Of a DNA stretch of 64,000 nucleotides, positions 36,700 to 63,569 are shown piece after piece; the stretch's first letter is position 1, and each line of letters begins with the position of its first letter. Source of the DNA: Megalobrama amblycephala (lineage: Eukaryota > Chordata > Actinopteri > Cypriniformes > Xenocyprididae); assembly GCF_018812025.1 (NCBI RefSeq), contig NC_063045.1, forward strand, positions 657,123 through 721,122, read 5' to 3'. The notes under the pieces were generated by a model. It was not told the origin of the DNA. It did not search any database and was given only the letters and a program-made list of their open reading frames with translations. A program made the translations under genes and the position numbers.

Positions 36700-37367
36700 A
36701 TTCGCTACTTCAACCCCCGGACCTTGCGTCACAAGAGCTGGTCAGTCAAAACCAAAATCTAAAAATTAAGACACATTATTGTAAATGTCGAAGATTTAAC
36801 TCAATTAGTTTACGTATTTAGGAGTTTTGGTTGAACATTTGTTTCTATTTATTGGCTTGAATAATTTGTCAAACATTATGTCCACAACAAATATTTGAAA
36901 CCAAATTTTAGATGCTAAAATGATTAATATTCATTTTCCAGGTTCAAGTTAAATCCAAAATTTTCAATGTAATTTCTGAATGTATCTGAAAAAAAATGTG
37001 AGGAGATTCAACTCATGAATATTTAATTACATACCAAGCTCATTTCAATATAATTTATTTGATATTTTGCATAGCATTGACATGATATTTATTGACTGGC
37101 AAACAAATGTGCATCAGGAAGACATTCAAGTTTCATAATTTACCTGATTTGGTCAACAAAAACTCTCATGATTCTCTCATGAACAGAGAAACACACACCA
37201 GTGAAACGAGCAACACGGTGTTCAAACGAGCAACACCCAGTATGTTTGTTTGACGGATCAATAGAGTTCAAGTGGCTCCGGTCAGAATATCACATGATTC
37301 TCGAGTTCACACAGACACGTTAAACCAGAAGCAGGTCTGGTATAGGTCCAGTGAGGCTCTTCTAGAG
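36700..37367. other. TMEM263-photolyase spacer and photolyase 3' UTR
   Basis: No gene. Minus-strand AATAAA signals at 37088-37093 and 37054-37059 probably end the photolyase transcript about 280-310 bp after its stop. Confidence 0.5.
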
Positions 37368-40300
37368 TCACATGACCTCTTCGCTGAGCCGCAGAGTCTC
37401 TGATGTCCAGCTGCAGGGGCGGGACTTTTGATCAGTGCTGCCACTAAAACGTTTTGACTTGCTGCATGGCTCCGCCCCCTCTAGAAGCTCCTCCTCCTCC
37501 TGGAGCTCACGCTTAAGCCCCACCTCCATCGGGTCATCTGCTACATCTGCGAGTGGATCAAACCTAGTCAGTATTTGTGACACTCTGCTAAATATCTATT
37601 TTTGCGTTTCAAAGTCATACGGGTTTGCGTTTTACCTCGCGTGAGTTCTGCCGTCTTCTGCTGCTCGGTGCGAACCTGACGCATCAAACCCAGGTTCCTC
37701 TGACTCGCCTCCATGTGGCACACCATGGGACGAGGATAGTCCTTACCTGCACATACATGGGTCAGAACATTACTAAACCGATTCAGACAGTCGCAGCGAT
37801 GGGTTAGTGAGCGTTTAGTGGCTCTGCGTACCGATGATGCAGCCGGCGCTGAGCTGGACATCTTCAGGCGCTTTCCACGGCTCGTAAATATACTGCGAGG
37901 GGAAGTTCTTCAGCACGGGCAGATACTTCCTGCAGATCGAACACAGAATGTCACGAATATTAAACACCAGTGGGTGTGACAGAGCAAACACAGAACATCA
38001 TGAATATTAAACAGCGGTGGGTGTGGCAGAGTGGTGGGTGTGGCAGAGCGAACACAGAACATCATGAATATTTAACAGCGGTGGGTTTGATGGAGCGAAT
38101 GCAGAATATCATGAATATTAAATAGTACTGGGTGTGGCAGAGCAAACACAGAACATCATGAATATTTAACAGCAGTGGGTTTGATGGAGCGAATGCAGAA
38201 TATCATGAATATTAAATAGTGCTGGGTGTGGCAGAGTGTACACAGAACATCATGAATATTAAATGCCAGTGGGTGTGACAGAGTGGTGGGTGTGATAGAG
38301 AGAACGCAGAACATCATGAATATTTAACAGCGGTGGGTGTGGCAGAGCGAACACAGAACATCATGAATATTAAATGCCAGTGGGTGTGGCAGAGTGGTGG
38401 GTGTGATAGAGCGAACGCAGAACATCATGAATATTTAACAGCGGTGGGTGTGGCAGAGCAAACACAGAACATCATGAATATTTAACAGCGGTGGGTGTGG
38501 CAGAGCAAACACAGAACATCATGAATATTAAATGCCAGTGGGTGTGGCAGAGTGGTGGGTGTGGCAGAGCGAACACAGAACATCATGAATATTAAACGCC
38601 AGTGGGTGTGGCAGAGTGGTGGGTGTGATAGAGCGAACGCAGAATATCATGAATATTAAATAGTACTGGGTGTGGCAGAGCAAACACAGAACATCATGAA
38701 TATTTAACAGCAGTGGGTTTGATGGAGCGAATGCAGAATATCATGAATATTAAATAGTGCTGGGTGTGGCAGAGCGAACACAGAACATCATGAATATTTA
38801 ACAGAGGTGGGTGTGATGGAGCGAATGCAGAATATCATGAATATTAAATAGTGCTGGGTGTGGCAGAGCGAACACAGAACATCATGAATATTTAACAGCG
38901 GTGGGTGTGATGGAGCGAATGCAGAATATCATGAATATTAAATAGTGCTGGGTGTGGCAGAGCGAACACAGAACATCATGAATATTTAACAGCGGTGGGT
39001 TTGATGGAGTGAATGCAGAATATCATGAATATTAAATAGTGCTGGGTGTGGCAGAGTGAACACAGAACATCATGAATATTAAATGCCAGTGGGTGTGGCA
39101 GAGTGAACACAGAACATCATGAATATTAAATGCCAGTGGGTGTGGCAGAGTGGTGGGTGTGATAGAGTGAACGCAGAACATCATGAATATTTAACAGCGG
39201 TGGGTGTGGCAGAGCGAATGCAGAATATCATGAATATTAAACAGCGGTGGGTTTGATGGAGCGAATGCAGAATATCATGAATATTAAATAGTGCTGGGTG
39301 TGGCAGAGCGAACACAGAATATCATGATTATTAAATAGTGCTGGGTGTGGCAGAGCGAACACAGAACATAATGAATATTAAACGCCAGTGGGTGTGACAG
39401 AGTGGTGGGTGTGATAGAGCGAACGCAGAATATCATGAATATTAAATAGTGCTGGCTGTGGCAGAGCGAACACAGAACATAATGAATATTAAACGCCAGT
39501 GGGTGTGACAGAGTGGTGGGTGTGATAGAGCGAACGCAGAATATCATGAATATTTAACAGCGGTGCGTTTGATGGAGCGAATGCAGAATATCACGAATAT
39601 TAAATAGTGGTGGGTGTGGCAGAGCGAACACAGAACATCATGAATATTTAACAGCGGTGGGTGTGATGGAGCGAATGCAGAATATCATGAATATTAAATA
39701 GTGCTGGGTGTGGCAGAGCGAACACAGAACATCATGAATATTTAACAGCGGTGGGTGTGATGGAGCGAATGCAGAATATCATGAATATTAAATAGTGCTG
39801 GGTGTGGCAGAGCGAACACAGAACATCATGAATATTTAACAGCGGTGGGTGTGATGGAGCGAATGCAGAATATCATGAATATTAAATAGTGCTGGGTGTG
39901 GCAGAGCGAACACAGAACATCATGAATATTTAACAGCGGTGGGTTTGATGGAGTGAATGCAGAATATCATGAATATTAAATAGTGCTGGGTGTGGCAGAG
40001 TGAACACAGAACATCATGAATATTAAATGCCAGTGGGTGTGCAGAGTGAACACAGAACATCATGAATATTAAATGCCAGTGGGTGTGGCAGAGTGGTGGG
40101 TGTGATAGAGTGAACGCAGAACATCATGAATATTTAACAGCGGTGGGTGTGGCAGAGCGAATGCAGAATATCATGAATATTAAACAGCGGTGGGTTTGAT
40201 GGAGCGAATGCAGAATATCATGAATATTAAATAGTGCTGGGTGTGGCAGAGCGAACACAGAATATCATGATTATTAAATAGTGCTGGGTGTGGCAGAGCG

Positions 40301-42547
40301 AACACAGAACATAATGAATATTAAACGCCAGTGGGTGTGACAGAGTGGTGGGTGTGATAGAGCGAACGCAGAATATCATGAATATTAAATAGTGCTGGCT
40401 GTGGCAGAGCGAACACAGAACATAATGAATATTAAACGCCAGTGGGTGTGACAGAGTGGTGGGTGTGATAGAGCGAACGCAGAATATCATGAATATTTAA
40501 CAGCGGTGCGTTTGATGGAGCGAATGCAGAATATCACGAATATTAAATAGTGGTGGGTGTGGCAGAGCGAACACAGAACATCATGAATATTAAACGCCAG
40601 TGGGTGTGACAGAGTGAACGCAGAACATTGTGATCATACCTCAGATACTGTCCCTGAGGGTCGGTCCGACGACCGAAACGCACCGGGCAGAAGATCCTGG
40701 TGTATTTGTGGAAGAATGCGCTGGCGGACAACCACATCCAGTTACCGGCGTTCAAGCTGTAGTCTGCGTCCAACAGGAACTCCTCGAACACCTGAGAACG
40801 GTCATGGAGATGCCTGAAATATCTGTATGCATGACTCAAAACACACAAAAAGACCCAAAAGTACCTTCATGCCCTCCTCCCAGCTGATCCACAGGTCTCC
40901 GCGGGTCAGGAAACAGGCCACGGCGTGACGCGCCAGGTGATGGATCCAGCCCTCCTGGCGCAGCTGGGTCATGATGGCGTCGATCCAGGGGAAACCCGTC
41001 TGGGCCTGAGGAGGAACGTTATGTTAATGTTACACACAAAACCGAGAATAAAGACGCTAAATGCATGGTTCTCTTACGTTTCTCCATTTCTCCAGAGACT
41101 CCGGATCATGGTACCAGTCGATCTGCAGACAGATCTGGGTTTCCCTCCATCTTGGTGAAGTTTGGCGTCGCTGACGCAACGGTGTAGAAGAACTCCCGCC
41201 ACAGAACCTGGCCCTGAAGAGACACGGGCGGCAGCGAGTGGTTCTTCGACTGCAGATGGAGAACGTCAGTGAGAGAACGTTAGTGAAGAGCCAACAAAGT
41301 TCAGACATTTTTACTGAAAACTGGGTAAAAATGCAAAACAATTCCCAGGATGATAACAATTAAATGACGAGGCTTGTTGACCTGTGCGTAGATGCTGCTG
41401 AGTCTGTGGTAGAAGGTTCGGACCGACAGACAGCCCAGACTCAGGTACGGACTGAGAGCCGTGGTGCTGGGCAGCAGAGAGTTTGGCACCGTCCGCGGTT
41501 TGGAGAAACTCGCCACCCATCCCTACAGACAGATCAGATCACACGTCACTTTCATTCCTAACCTGTGGTTTGAACCGAACCGATCAGATTTGTGCGAATC
41601 TGACTGGAATCAAAGATTCGAATCACTGTGATGAATCATGACGGGTCACACCTGACTCTGGAAGTGTTTGTGGAGTCTCTGGAGTGCGTGCATCTCTCCG
41701 CCGGGCCACAGGACCTCCGACTGCACCTCTAGACCCAGATCGGCCAGAGACGGGACCCCATACGCCTGCTCGTGATCCGGAGGGGTCGGACATCTCCTGC
41801 GCACACAACAACAGATTCTCCCATCATTACTCATGCTGAGCATCTCCACTCCCACACACTCTTGGCAGTCTGAAGCACCATCTGCTCCCTGAGAGCAGCG
41901 TCAGACACAACACGACCCTAAAACACAGAGACGCTCTTACAGGAAGTCATCAGCGCTGACGTCCCGGGCCGGTTTCTCTGGTTCGCCCAAAATGGACAAA
42001 ACGTGCAGGAACTTCTTGTAGGTGAGCGGAGGAGAGCCGCCGTTGGCCTGAGTGATCCTGGAGAGAATGAGAAACGTGCATTAATGCGCTCACAAACTCG
42101 TTCGTTCATGTTTGAGCTCGTCGTGCCGACACACCTTTTGACGTCGTACAGCGTGTGCGACACGCACGTCTGCGTCTGGAGTCCGCGCTCTTCCGCCAGC
42201 GCTTGTATTTCCCGCTCCATGCGCGCGTAATACGGCTCCACCTCCGTGTCGTAGCTGATCTGCGTGATGCCCCACCGGGTCACGAGGTCACGCAGGACCA
42301 CCGGCGTCGGCCCGCGCAGGACGTAGAGCCGCGAGCCGAGCGCCCGCAGACGGCCGTCCAGATCCTCCAGGCTCTGCAGGATGAAGCGCCAGCGTAACGC
42401 ACCCACGTGCATCGCCCCCTCCAGGAACGCGCGGTCCAGCACATAGACGGGGAAGAGCGCGGCGGACGAGGCCAGCGCCCCCAGCAGGCCGGGGTTATCG
42501 TGCAGCCGCAGGCCCTTACGGAACAGATGGATGGTGCGGTGACTCAT
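37368..42547 (-). CDS. cry5: (6-4) photolyase, with a one-base frameshift in exon 5
   Basis: Light-driven repair of pyrimidine (6-4) photoproducts with FAD. Ten coding exons: 42547-42135, 42057-41941, 41796-41652, 41522-41382, 41249-41078, 41005-40865, 40791-40640, 37929-37832, 37746-37636, 37546-37368. Starts [20 protein letters not shown], and an upstream acceptor at 42576 shows a non-coding first exon. Every exon fits the family except exon 5, which is 172 instead of 171 nt: an extra base at 41135-41138 puts the frame off after MEGNP and stops at 41106-41108 (codon 320). The downstream exons still code correctly: GWIHHLARH with the two active-site His, then [15 protein letters not shown], then a 60-residue acidic-basic tail. 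Ignoring the insertion, length is 555 aa. It is either a recent lesion or a base-call error. Skipping exon 5 would keep frame but lose 57 residues. Confidence 0.9.
37945..40620. repeat. 48-bp array filling the whole of photolyase intron 7
   Basis: About 55 copies of a unit such as CAGAGCGAACACAGAACATC then ATGAATATTTAACAGCGGTG and GGTGTGAT, alternating with a variant (GGAGCGAATGCAGAATATC, AATAGTGCTGGG). A larger unit of 943 bp repeats: the stretch from 39284 recurs at 40227 with an identical translated open frame. The intron runs 37930-40639, so only some 10-20 bases at each end are not repeat, and even those resemble the unit. The two identical 87-codon open frames are repeat artefacts. Confidence 0.95.
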
Positions 42548-42604
42548 GACGACTGATCCGGACGCTTCAGAGAGTCTGAAACAGAAGCATTCAAACTGAC
42601 TTTG

Positions 42605-43480
42605 TTTATAAGCTCTTTACCATCAAATGAGGTCCCAAACATGGTATTACTATGGTAAATGTAAAAAAACATGGTGTTTCCACAATGATCAGGTCGAAAA
42701 CAGGGTATTACTGTGGTAAATGTCAAAATGCCATCAGGATAAGGTCCAAAACAGTGTATTACCATGGTAAATGTCAAAAACATGACATTGCCATCATGAT
42801 ACAGTCCAAAACATGGTATTACTATGGTAAATGTCAAAAAACATGGCGTTTCCATCACGATAAGGTTGGAAACAGGGTATTACCATGGTAATTGTCAAAA
42901 ACATGCGGTTGCCATCATGATACAGTAAAAAAAACATGGTATTACCATGGTAAATGTCCAAAAAACATGACGTTTCCTAATGATTAGGTCAAAAACAGGG
43001 TATCACCATAGTATATGTCAAAAACATGCCATTCCCCTCATAATAAGGTCCAAAACATGGGATTTACCATGGTAAATGTAAAAAACACAACAAAAACCTT
43101 GTTGTTTCTATCACGATCAGGTCAAAAACAGGGTACTACCATGGTAAATGTCAAAAACATGGCATTGCCATAATGATACGGTCCAAAACATGGTATTACT
43201 ATAGTAAATGTCAAAACACATGGTGTTTCCTTCATGATAAGGTGGAAAACATGGTATTATAATGGTAAATGTCAAAAACCATGGTTTTGCCATAATGATA
43301 AGGTCCACATCAAGGTATTACCCAGGTAAATATAAAAATCATGGTATTCCCTGGCATTACCATCATGATATTAACATGGTAAATGTAAAAAAACATGGCA
43401 TTATTTCTATGGTGGTGTAAAAACATTGTGTTACCATGGCAAAGGTCCAAAACATTACATTAGCATGGCTCATGTGCAAA
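42605..43480. repeat. ~60-bp minisatellite in the photolyase 5' UTR intron
   Basis: About 14 degenerate copies of AACATGGTATTACCATGGTA, AATGTCAAAAACATGG, then CATTGCCATCATGATAAGGTCC. Each unit carries the palindrome TACCATGGTA. Confidence 0.85.
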
Positions 43481-43592
43481 TGCAGTGCATTAGGAGAAAT
43501 CTTTACATCTAACGTATATAATTAATAATTTAATATTTAGATTATGATCCACTGCATGTAATGAAACAGCTCCTCTGGCGCTGAAATTTCAC

Positions 43593-43598
43593 CACGTG
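43593..43598. promoter_or_regulatory. CACGTG E-box upstream of the photolyase
   Basis: Reads ACCACGTGAC, about 1.05 kb upstream of the photolyase ATG and near its unlocated first exon. A CLOCK/USF/TFE-type site; function inferred only. Confidence 0.3.
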
Positions 43599-43729
43599 AC
43601 CGAGAGATAAACATGAACACACCTTCTATATAATAAACAGGTTTAGATTAATATACACTAACGTTATAATATTTATACATAGATCATTACTTAGAATAAT
43701 GTTTCACATTTAATGTTTCACCGATTTCT

Positions 43730-44290
43730 TTTTTATGTTATTAAAACGCACCCACCTTCAGATCGCCTCATCCATTAGGATACTTTAATCAATTAAACGT
43801 TACAAACACTACCCGTGTGTTTCAATAATTACTGATAGCTAATTAATATTTATTAGTCGATCATAAAGTGAAAAAAAAACGCATCCACCGAACCATAAAA
43901 CAACACATCGTTTATCTGACCTGATCCCGCCTTCCTCACATCCTATTGGACGTCCACATCCATATGATACTAAAATCGGTCTTCTGATTGGTCACCTCCG
44001 TACAGGCTCACAGTCCTCAGCATGTGATTGGACGTGACGACTGTCACTCTAATGTAAAGCAACCGGCGTTCTCCATGTTTACAAAGATGAAATTAAATAA
44101 AAGCGTAAAAACGTATATTTTTAAACAGTGAAGCTGAAGTGAACGTTTTAAAGGAGTGAATCGACATCGTGTGGAATCCCGCAGGTGTCGGAGTTTCCAG
44201 CGCGTGTTTAGTGTGTTTTTAGGTCAAATTATCTAATGTAGGTCAAATCATGACCTCTAGTGGACACATTAAAACACACAGGCATATGAT
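43730..44290. promoter_or_regulatory. Probable photolyase promoter region
   Basis: Several CCAAT boxes in both orientations (near 43947, 43988, 44026) and minus-strand donors (AAG/GTGGGT at 43757, CAG/GTCAGA at 43919) that could end the non-coding first exon. Which is used is not decidable from sequence. Confidence 0.35.
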
Positions 44291-44294
44291 CAGG

Positions 44295-44540
44295 AGCGCC
44301 TTAAAGGGATAGTTCACCTAAAAAGGAAAAATCTGTCATTATTTACTAACTCTTATGTTGTTCCAAACCTGTATGAGTTTCTTTTTTCTGTCGAACACAA
44401 AAGAAGATATTTTACAAAACTTTGGTAAGCAGACAGTTGACGGTAGCCATTTTACTTCCATAGTAGGAAAAAAAAACACATCAGAAGTCTGCTTACCAAC
44501 ATTCTTTAAAACATTTGTTATGTTAACACCGAAACAATTT
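44295..44540. mobile_element. Cyprinid-type MITE fragment
   Basis: Begins TTAAAGGGATAGTTCACC, continues with GTTGTTCCAAACCTGTATGA, and contains an inverted pair (TTGGTAAGCAGAC and GTCTGCTTACCAA). This matches a very common foldback element of cyprinid genomes (possibly Angel). The 88-codon open frame here is not a gene. Confidence 0.6.
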
Positions 44541-44861
44541 CAACTTGTGAAAATACTTTTTTTTTTCATAAAATACAACAAACTACATATTCTTAAACAT
44601 CTCAAAACAATAAATAAATAAAAATTCATAAAATAATAAATATAACACATATAAAATATTTAAATATTTATTTATATAATATGTTAACCTTTAAAGGTTA
44701 AATTTGTCAGAAAAAGTCACGTCTCTGTTCTCTAGATTTAACTATAGTTCAATGTAAGTCTGATATAATTATATTCCACAATCATTTATTTGATTCAGTT
44801 ATTCTAATCATAAACATTGATACCGTAGCGTTATTGATGTGGGCGTGGCTAAGCGCGACGA

Positions 44862-44890
44862 CCCCGCCCCTCAGCTGAGCACGTGTTTGC
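44862..44890 (+). promoter_or_regulatory. DENND2D proximal promoter elements
   Basis: A GC box (CCCCGCCCC at about 44872) and a CACGTG E-box (44880-44885) lie 70-90 bp upstream of the DENND2D start codon. Confidence 0.4.
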
Positions 44891-44955
44891 TCGCAGCAAG
44901 CGGTCTGTGTGCTTCAGTCAGAATCAGTGCGTGTGTGAGGAGTGAAGAGACAGAG

Positions 44956-59178
<14,223 letters not shown>

Positions 59179-59272
59179 GCGCTTCAGGGCGTTGGTGTTC
59201 ATTCACGGTTACGCTTTTATCAGACAATCAGTGGTGAATATTTAATGCTGTTTATTTGTGTTGTTTTAATGT

Positions 59273-59278
59273 AATAAA
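59273..59278 (+). terminator. DENND2D poly(A) signal
   Basis: AATAAA 95 bp after the stop codon, in GTAATAAAATATAAAG. It implies a short 3' UTR. Confidence 0.6.
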
Positions 59279-59289
59279 ATATAAAGTGA

Positions 59290-59912
59290 AGTGATACAGA
59301 GGCTGAGTGAATCACGTATTTCACCTCATTAAAAGAACAAAGATAGAAAACTATATTATAGTATTATACAAATCAAAGCCTGTTTTAGGAGGTATTTTGC
59401 ATTGTGACATTATTTTCATGCCAATTAAACATTTAACCTGTAATATGTCTGACTGTTTTGTATTTTTTTAATATTGTCAATGATGATTCTCATTAGTTAA
59501 CATTATTTAATGAAATTAAAATCAGCTTATTTTATGCATTTGTTGTGTGAAATATGAGTCAGAAATGAGTAAAATGCCTAAAATTCATCCACTAATACCA
59601 GTTTTAATGAGAATATTATGCAGTTTTACAGTGGTATAAAAATGAACGCAATGGATATTTCTAGAACAAAAATATAAAACATGTTTGTAGTATCCACCAA
59701 CAAACTCACAGCAGAAAAACAAGCATTAAAACCACTGACGCGAACACAAAATTTAGAGCATCATTTCAGACGGTTGTGTAAATGTTGTACAAACGTTGTG
59801 TAAATGTTAGTATGAAGTTCCAGCGCTTCTACACGGTCGGTCCTGTGTTTCTGCCTTTAACCCTGAGTGTCGCTGCCCTCTGCTGGAGCGTCAGAGTCCC
59901 TCTGTCCCGTGA
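59290..59912. other. DENND2D-DRAM2 spacer and DRAM2 3' UTR
   Basis: Tail-to-tail spacer. No gene. A weak minus-strand ATTAAA (59602-59607) could be the DRAM2 poly(A) signal. Confidence 0.4.
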
Positions 59913-62900
59913 TCAGATGCTCCCGGCGAGCAGCGGCGACGTCTCTGTCGGCCCGCGAGGAGGAACGGGCCGGTGATGATGCGACTCGTACAGGTGGTTG
60001 CTCTGAATTTGCGCCTGGGCGCGCAGATTGATCTTCTGCGGAGAGACAAACACATCTGAGCCGCGTTCAACAGGTTTATGTCGTCAGACGTGAGATGCCT
60101 TACCTTGAAGTCTCGTATGTAGGTGAGGAAGAAGCTGATGAAGGACAGGGCGAGAGACCACTCGGAAATGGTGCTGATGATGTGCGGCGTGTAACCCTGA
60201 AAAACATCGGGATCAGAATCGCGTACCACACAAGCAAACGTTGGGGCATAAAGTTTCACTCACGGGTTCTCCGGGCGTCCAGTGGAGCTTCTTGTTGACT
60301 TCGACTCCAGGAAGAGTGCTGTACATGATCACCGACGACACGAACACTGAGCGAATCAAGGAACCGAACACATTCAACACTAAACGCTACGTTTCCCAGC
60401 ATGCAGCGGGTGAAGGATACTGCTGATGATGCTCGACAGCGTCCAGATGCCGACGCTCAGTCGCGTCCAGAACATGGTTTTGCTGTGGACGTGCGGCTGC
60501 ATGAGGTACGACAGCAGCGCCTGGACGAAGATGTAGAGCGCGCCGACGCCGAACGTTAGCACGGCGCCCACCAGGTGCATCGAGAACAGAGTGGTTTTCT
60601 GGGAAAGACATGTCACACACCACGAAAATTCAGTGCGATAAACATTAGCGGCGGTTAATGCTTCTGTTCAGACTGACACGAACATTCAAATGTCGTCAGC
60701 GTGACAGATTGACTGCTAATTAAACCAATAAGATTTGTGCATTCGGACTATTTTCTAAGTGATGGCAAACAGAAGCGTAAAATCAGAACACAAGAATCAC
60801 ATGCAAAAATGAAACCAAATTTTAATGCCGAACATGTAATTTTGTGATTGAAGCTCTTTCTCTGTTGTATTTGATGTTGCACGATAAACACTGTAGCGAA
60901 TAAAAAAATAGCTGTTTGAAAACATGTAAATACTGTTTTTCACCTTTTTTTTTTTTTTTTTGATGTATTTGTCTGAACACATAAATCGAATGCCAAAAAT
61001 CAGACCGAATTTTAATGCCGAACAGTTGAATATTTGGTGCGAAAATTCAGCGCGAGAAACATTTTAATTTGAATGAATGACACAAACGTTCAAATGTCGT
61101 CACTGCAACAGACTGAGTACCAGTTAAACTGGCTAACCAATAAGATTCATGCATTTGGACTATTTTGCTAAGCAACAGCGAAAAGAAGAGAACAAAAACA
61201 AGCGTAAAATCAGAACAGAAGAATCGTGGTTTTGTTTGATAAACATCATAACGAAAACATGTAAATACTGTTTTACGCCATTTTTATGTATTTGTCTGAA
61301 CAAACAAATTGAATGCCAAAAAAAAATTTTTTTACGGTTGTTTGAAAAATAACATATATCAAAAACGTAATGAAAATATAAATACTGTTTTTCGCCAATT
61401 TTTATGTATTTGTCCGAACAGGAAATTCGATGGCGAAAAATTCGACCTAATTTTCATGCTGAACAGTTGAATATTTTTGGTGCGAAAATTCAGTATTTGG
61501 TGATGTTTGATAAACAGCATAGTGAAAAAAAAAAAATCTGAATGGGTGTTTGAAAACATGTAAATACTGTTTTACGCCATTTTTGAACACGCAATTCAAA
61601 TGCGAAAAATCAGACCGAATTTTAATGCCGAACAGTTGAATATTTGGTGTGAAAATTCAGTATTTGGTGATGTTTGATAAACAGCATAGCAAATAAAAAA
61701 TTTTTTACGGTTGTTTGAAAAAAAACGTAAATCAAAAACGTAATGAAAATATAAATACTGTTTTTCGCCAATTTTTATGTATTTGTCCGAACAGGAAATT
61801 CGATGGCGAAAAATTCGACCTAATTTTCATGCTGAACAGTTGAATATTTTTGGTGCGAAAATTCAGCGCAATTTAATTTGAATGAACATTCAAATGTTGA
61901 TTGAGTGCCACTTAAACTGGCCAACCAATAAGATTCATGCATTTGGACTATTTTGCTAAGCGACAGTGAAAAGAAGAAAAAAAAACTGAAGCATAAAATC
62001 AGAACAGAAGAATCATGGTTTTGTTTGATAAAACCATAGCGAATAAAAAAAAAATCGAAATGGTTGTTTGAAAACATGTAAATACTGTTTTACGCCATTT
62101 TCGAACACGCAATTCGAATGCGAAAAATCAGATCGAATTTTCATGCCGAACAGTTAAATATTTGGTGTGAAAATTCTGTATTTGGTTTTGTTTGATAAAC
62201 AGCACAGCGAATAAGATAAAGTTTAACGGCTGTTTGAAAAAACGTATCAAAAATGTAATGAAAATATAAATACTGTTTTTCGCCATTTTTTTAATGTATT
62301 TGTCTGAAAAAGCAATTCGATTGCGAAAAATCAGACCGAATTTTAATGCCGAACAGTTGAATATTTTTGGTGTGAAAATTCAGTATTTGGTGATGTTTGA
62401 TAAACAGCACAGTGAAAAAAAAAATCTGAATGGGTGTTTGAAAATATGTAAATACTGTTTTACGCCATTTTTGAACACGCAATTCGAATGCGAAAAATCA
62501 GATCGAATTTTCATGCCGAACAGTTAAATATTTGGTGCGAAAATTCAATATTTGGTTTTGTTTGATAAACACCATAGCGAATAAAATAACGTTTAACGGC
62601 TGTTTAAAAACATAACAAAAACGTAGCGAAAATGTAAATACTATTTTTCGCCGTTTTTTTATGTATTGGTCTGAACACAATTCGAATGCGATAAACCAAA
62701 CTGAATTTTCATGCCGAACATTTTGTGTTGTGAACAGGTTTGGTACGAAAATTCAGTGCGATAAAATTTTTTATTTAAATGAACAACTGTTGTGATGCGA
62801 CAGATTGCGAAGAAAACCAATAAGATTTGCGCTTTTTTTCTTTAGAGGAAGAATATGAAAGCAACTCTTTCATCATAGCATTAACATTCACGCATTGTTC

Positions 62901-63531
62901 TGAACAGAAAAATCGCATTCAGACCGAATTTTCATGTCGAACATTCGTGTTGGTCTGAACAGCATAACGCGTACGTACCTGGAAGTTTGCGACGACGCAC
63001 ATGCCGAGCGAGCTGCCGCAGCCCAGAACGAACCCCAGCAGATTGAGGCGGTTCAGACGAGTGTCGTCACTGTCCACGAGCGCCTGAAGCTGCTTATAGC
63101 GCACGTACATCGTAGCGACACCTGCAGGAGAACACGCAACATTACATCACTGAAACACTGCGATTGATACGGCACACCATACCATACAGTTTGTGTCATC
63201 TTAATTAGGGTCAGTGTGAGGTCATCGGGATCAGTGTGAGGTCATAGGGGTTTCAGTACCTAAGAACGCCGACACATTGAGCATGAGTCCAAACACACAT
63301 CTCTCCGGCGGGACAGTCCCGGTGTCACTGCAAGCACAACGCAAAACACATTCAGAGGTCAAAGGTCACACGGTCATGATGAAGCATCTCTTCTGCTCAC
63401 CTGATGTAGGGCACCAGCGGGTCCACATGTCTCAGTATGACGGCCGTGACGTAAGCGAAGATGAAGGTGGCGGCGGTCCAGATGACCAGTGCCACGGGCA
63501 GAATGCACAAGCCCTCCTGAAACCACCACAT
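59913..63531 (-). CDS. dram2: DRAM2-like lysosomal membrane protein
   Basis: DRAM-family six-span membrane protein of lysosomes, involved in autophagy; human DRAM2 loss causes retinal dystrophy. Seven coding exons: 63531-63401, 63327-63260, 63121-62979, 60598-60421, 60346-60264, 60196-60104, 60035-59913; 272 aa (human 266). The start [19 protein letters not shown] is the expected N terminus, and an acceptor at 63546 shows an upstream non-coding exon. Conserved blocks are [60 protein letters not shown] and [20 protein letters not shown]. The C terminus [10 protein letters not shown] contains an acidic dileucine signal (E-x3-LL) of the kind that sorts proteins to lysosomes. It converges with DENND2D; both genes lie in human 1p13.3. 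Confidence 0.92.
60780..62945. repeat. Degenerate ~180-200-bp repeats in DRAM2 intron 3
   Basis: About eleven diverged copies share ATTTTAATGCCGAACAGTTG, GTGCGAAAATTCAG, GTTTGATAAACAGCATAGCG and AAATACTGTTTTTCGCC. Some neighbouring pairs (61380-61500 and 61745-61865) are much closer to each other, so there was local re-duplication. Confidence 0.8.
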
Positions 63532-63569
63532 GTCCAACCGCGCTCCTGCAACACACGCCTCGTATTATT

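Noticed and set aside
39284..40490. Two identical 87-codon minus-strand open frames
   Set aside because: They are copies of one 943-bp repeat unit in the photolyase intron array, not duplicated genes.
44355..44621. 88-codon plus-strand open frame
   Set aside because: It lies in a cyprinid MITE fragment and is low complexity at its end.
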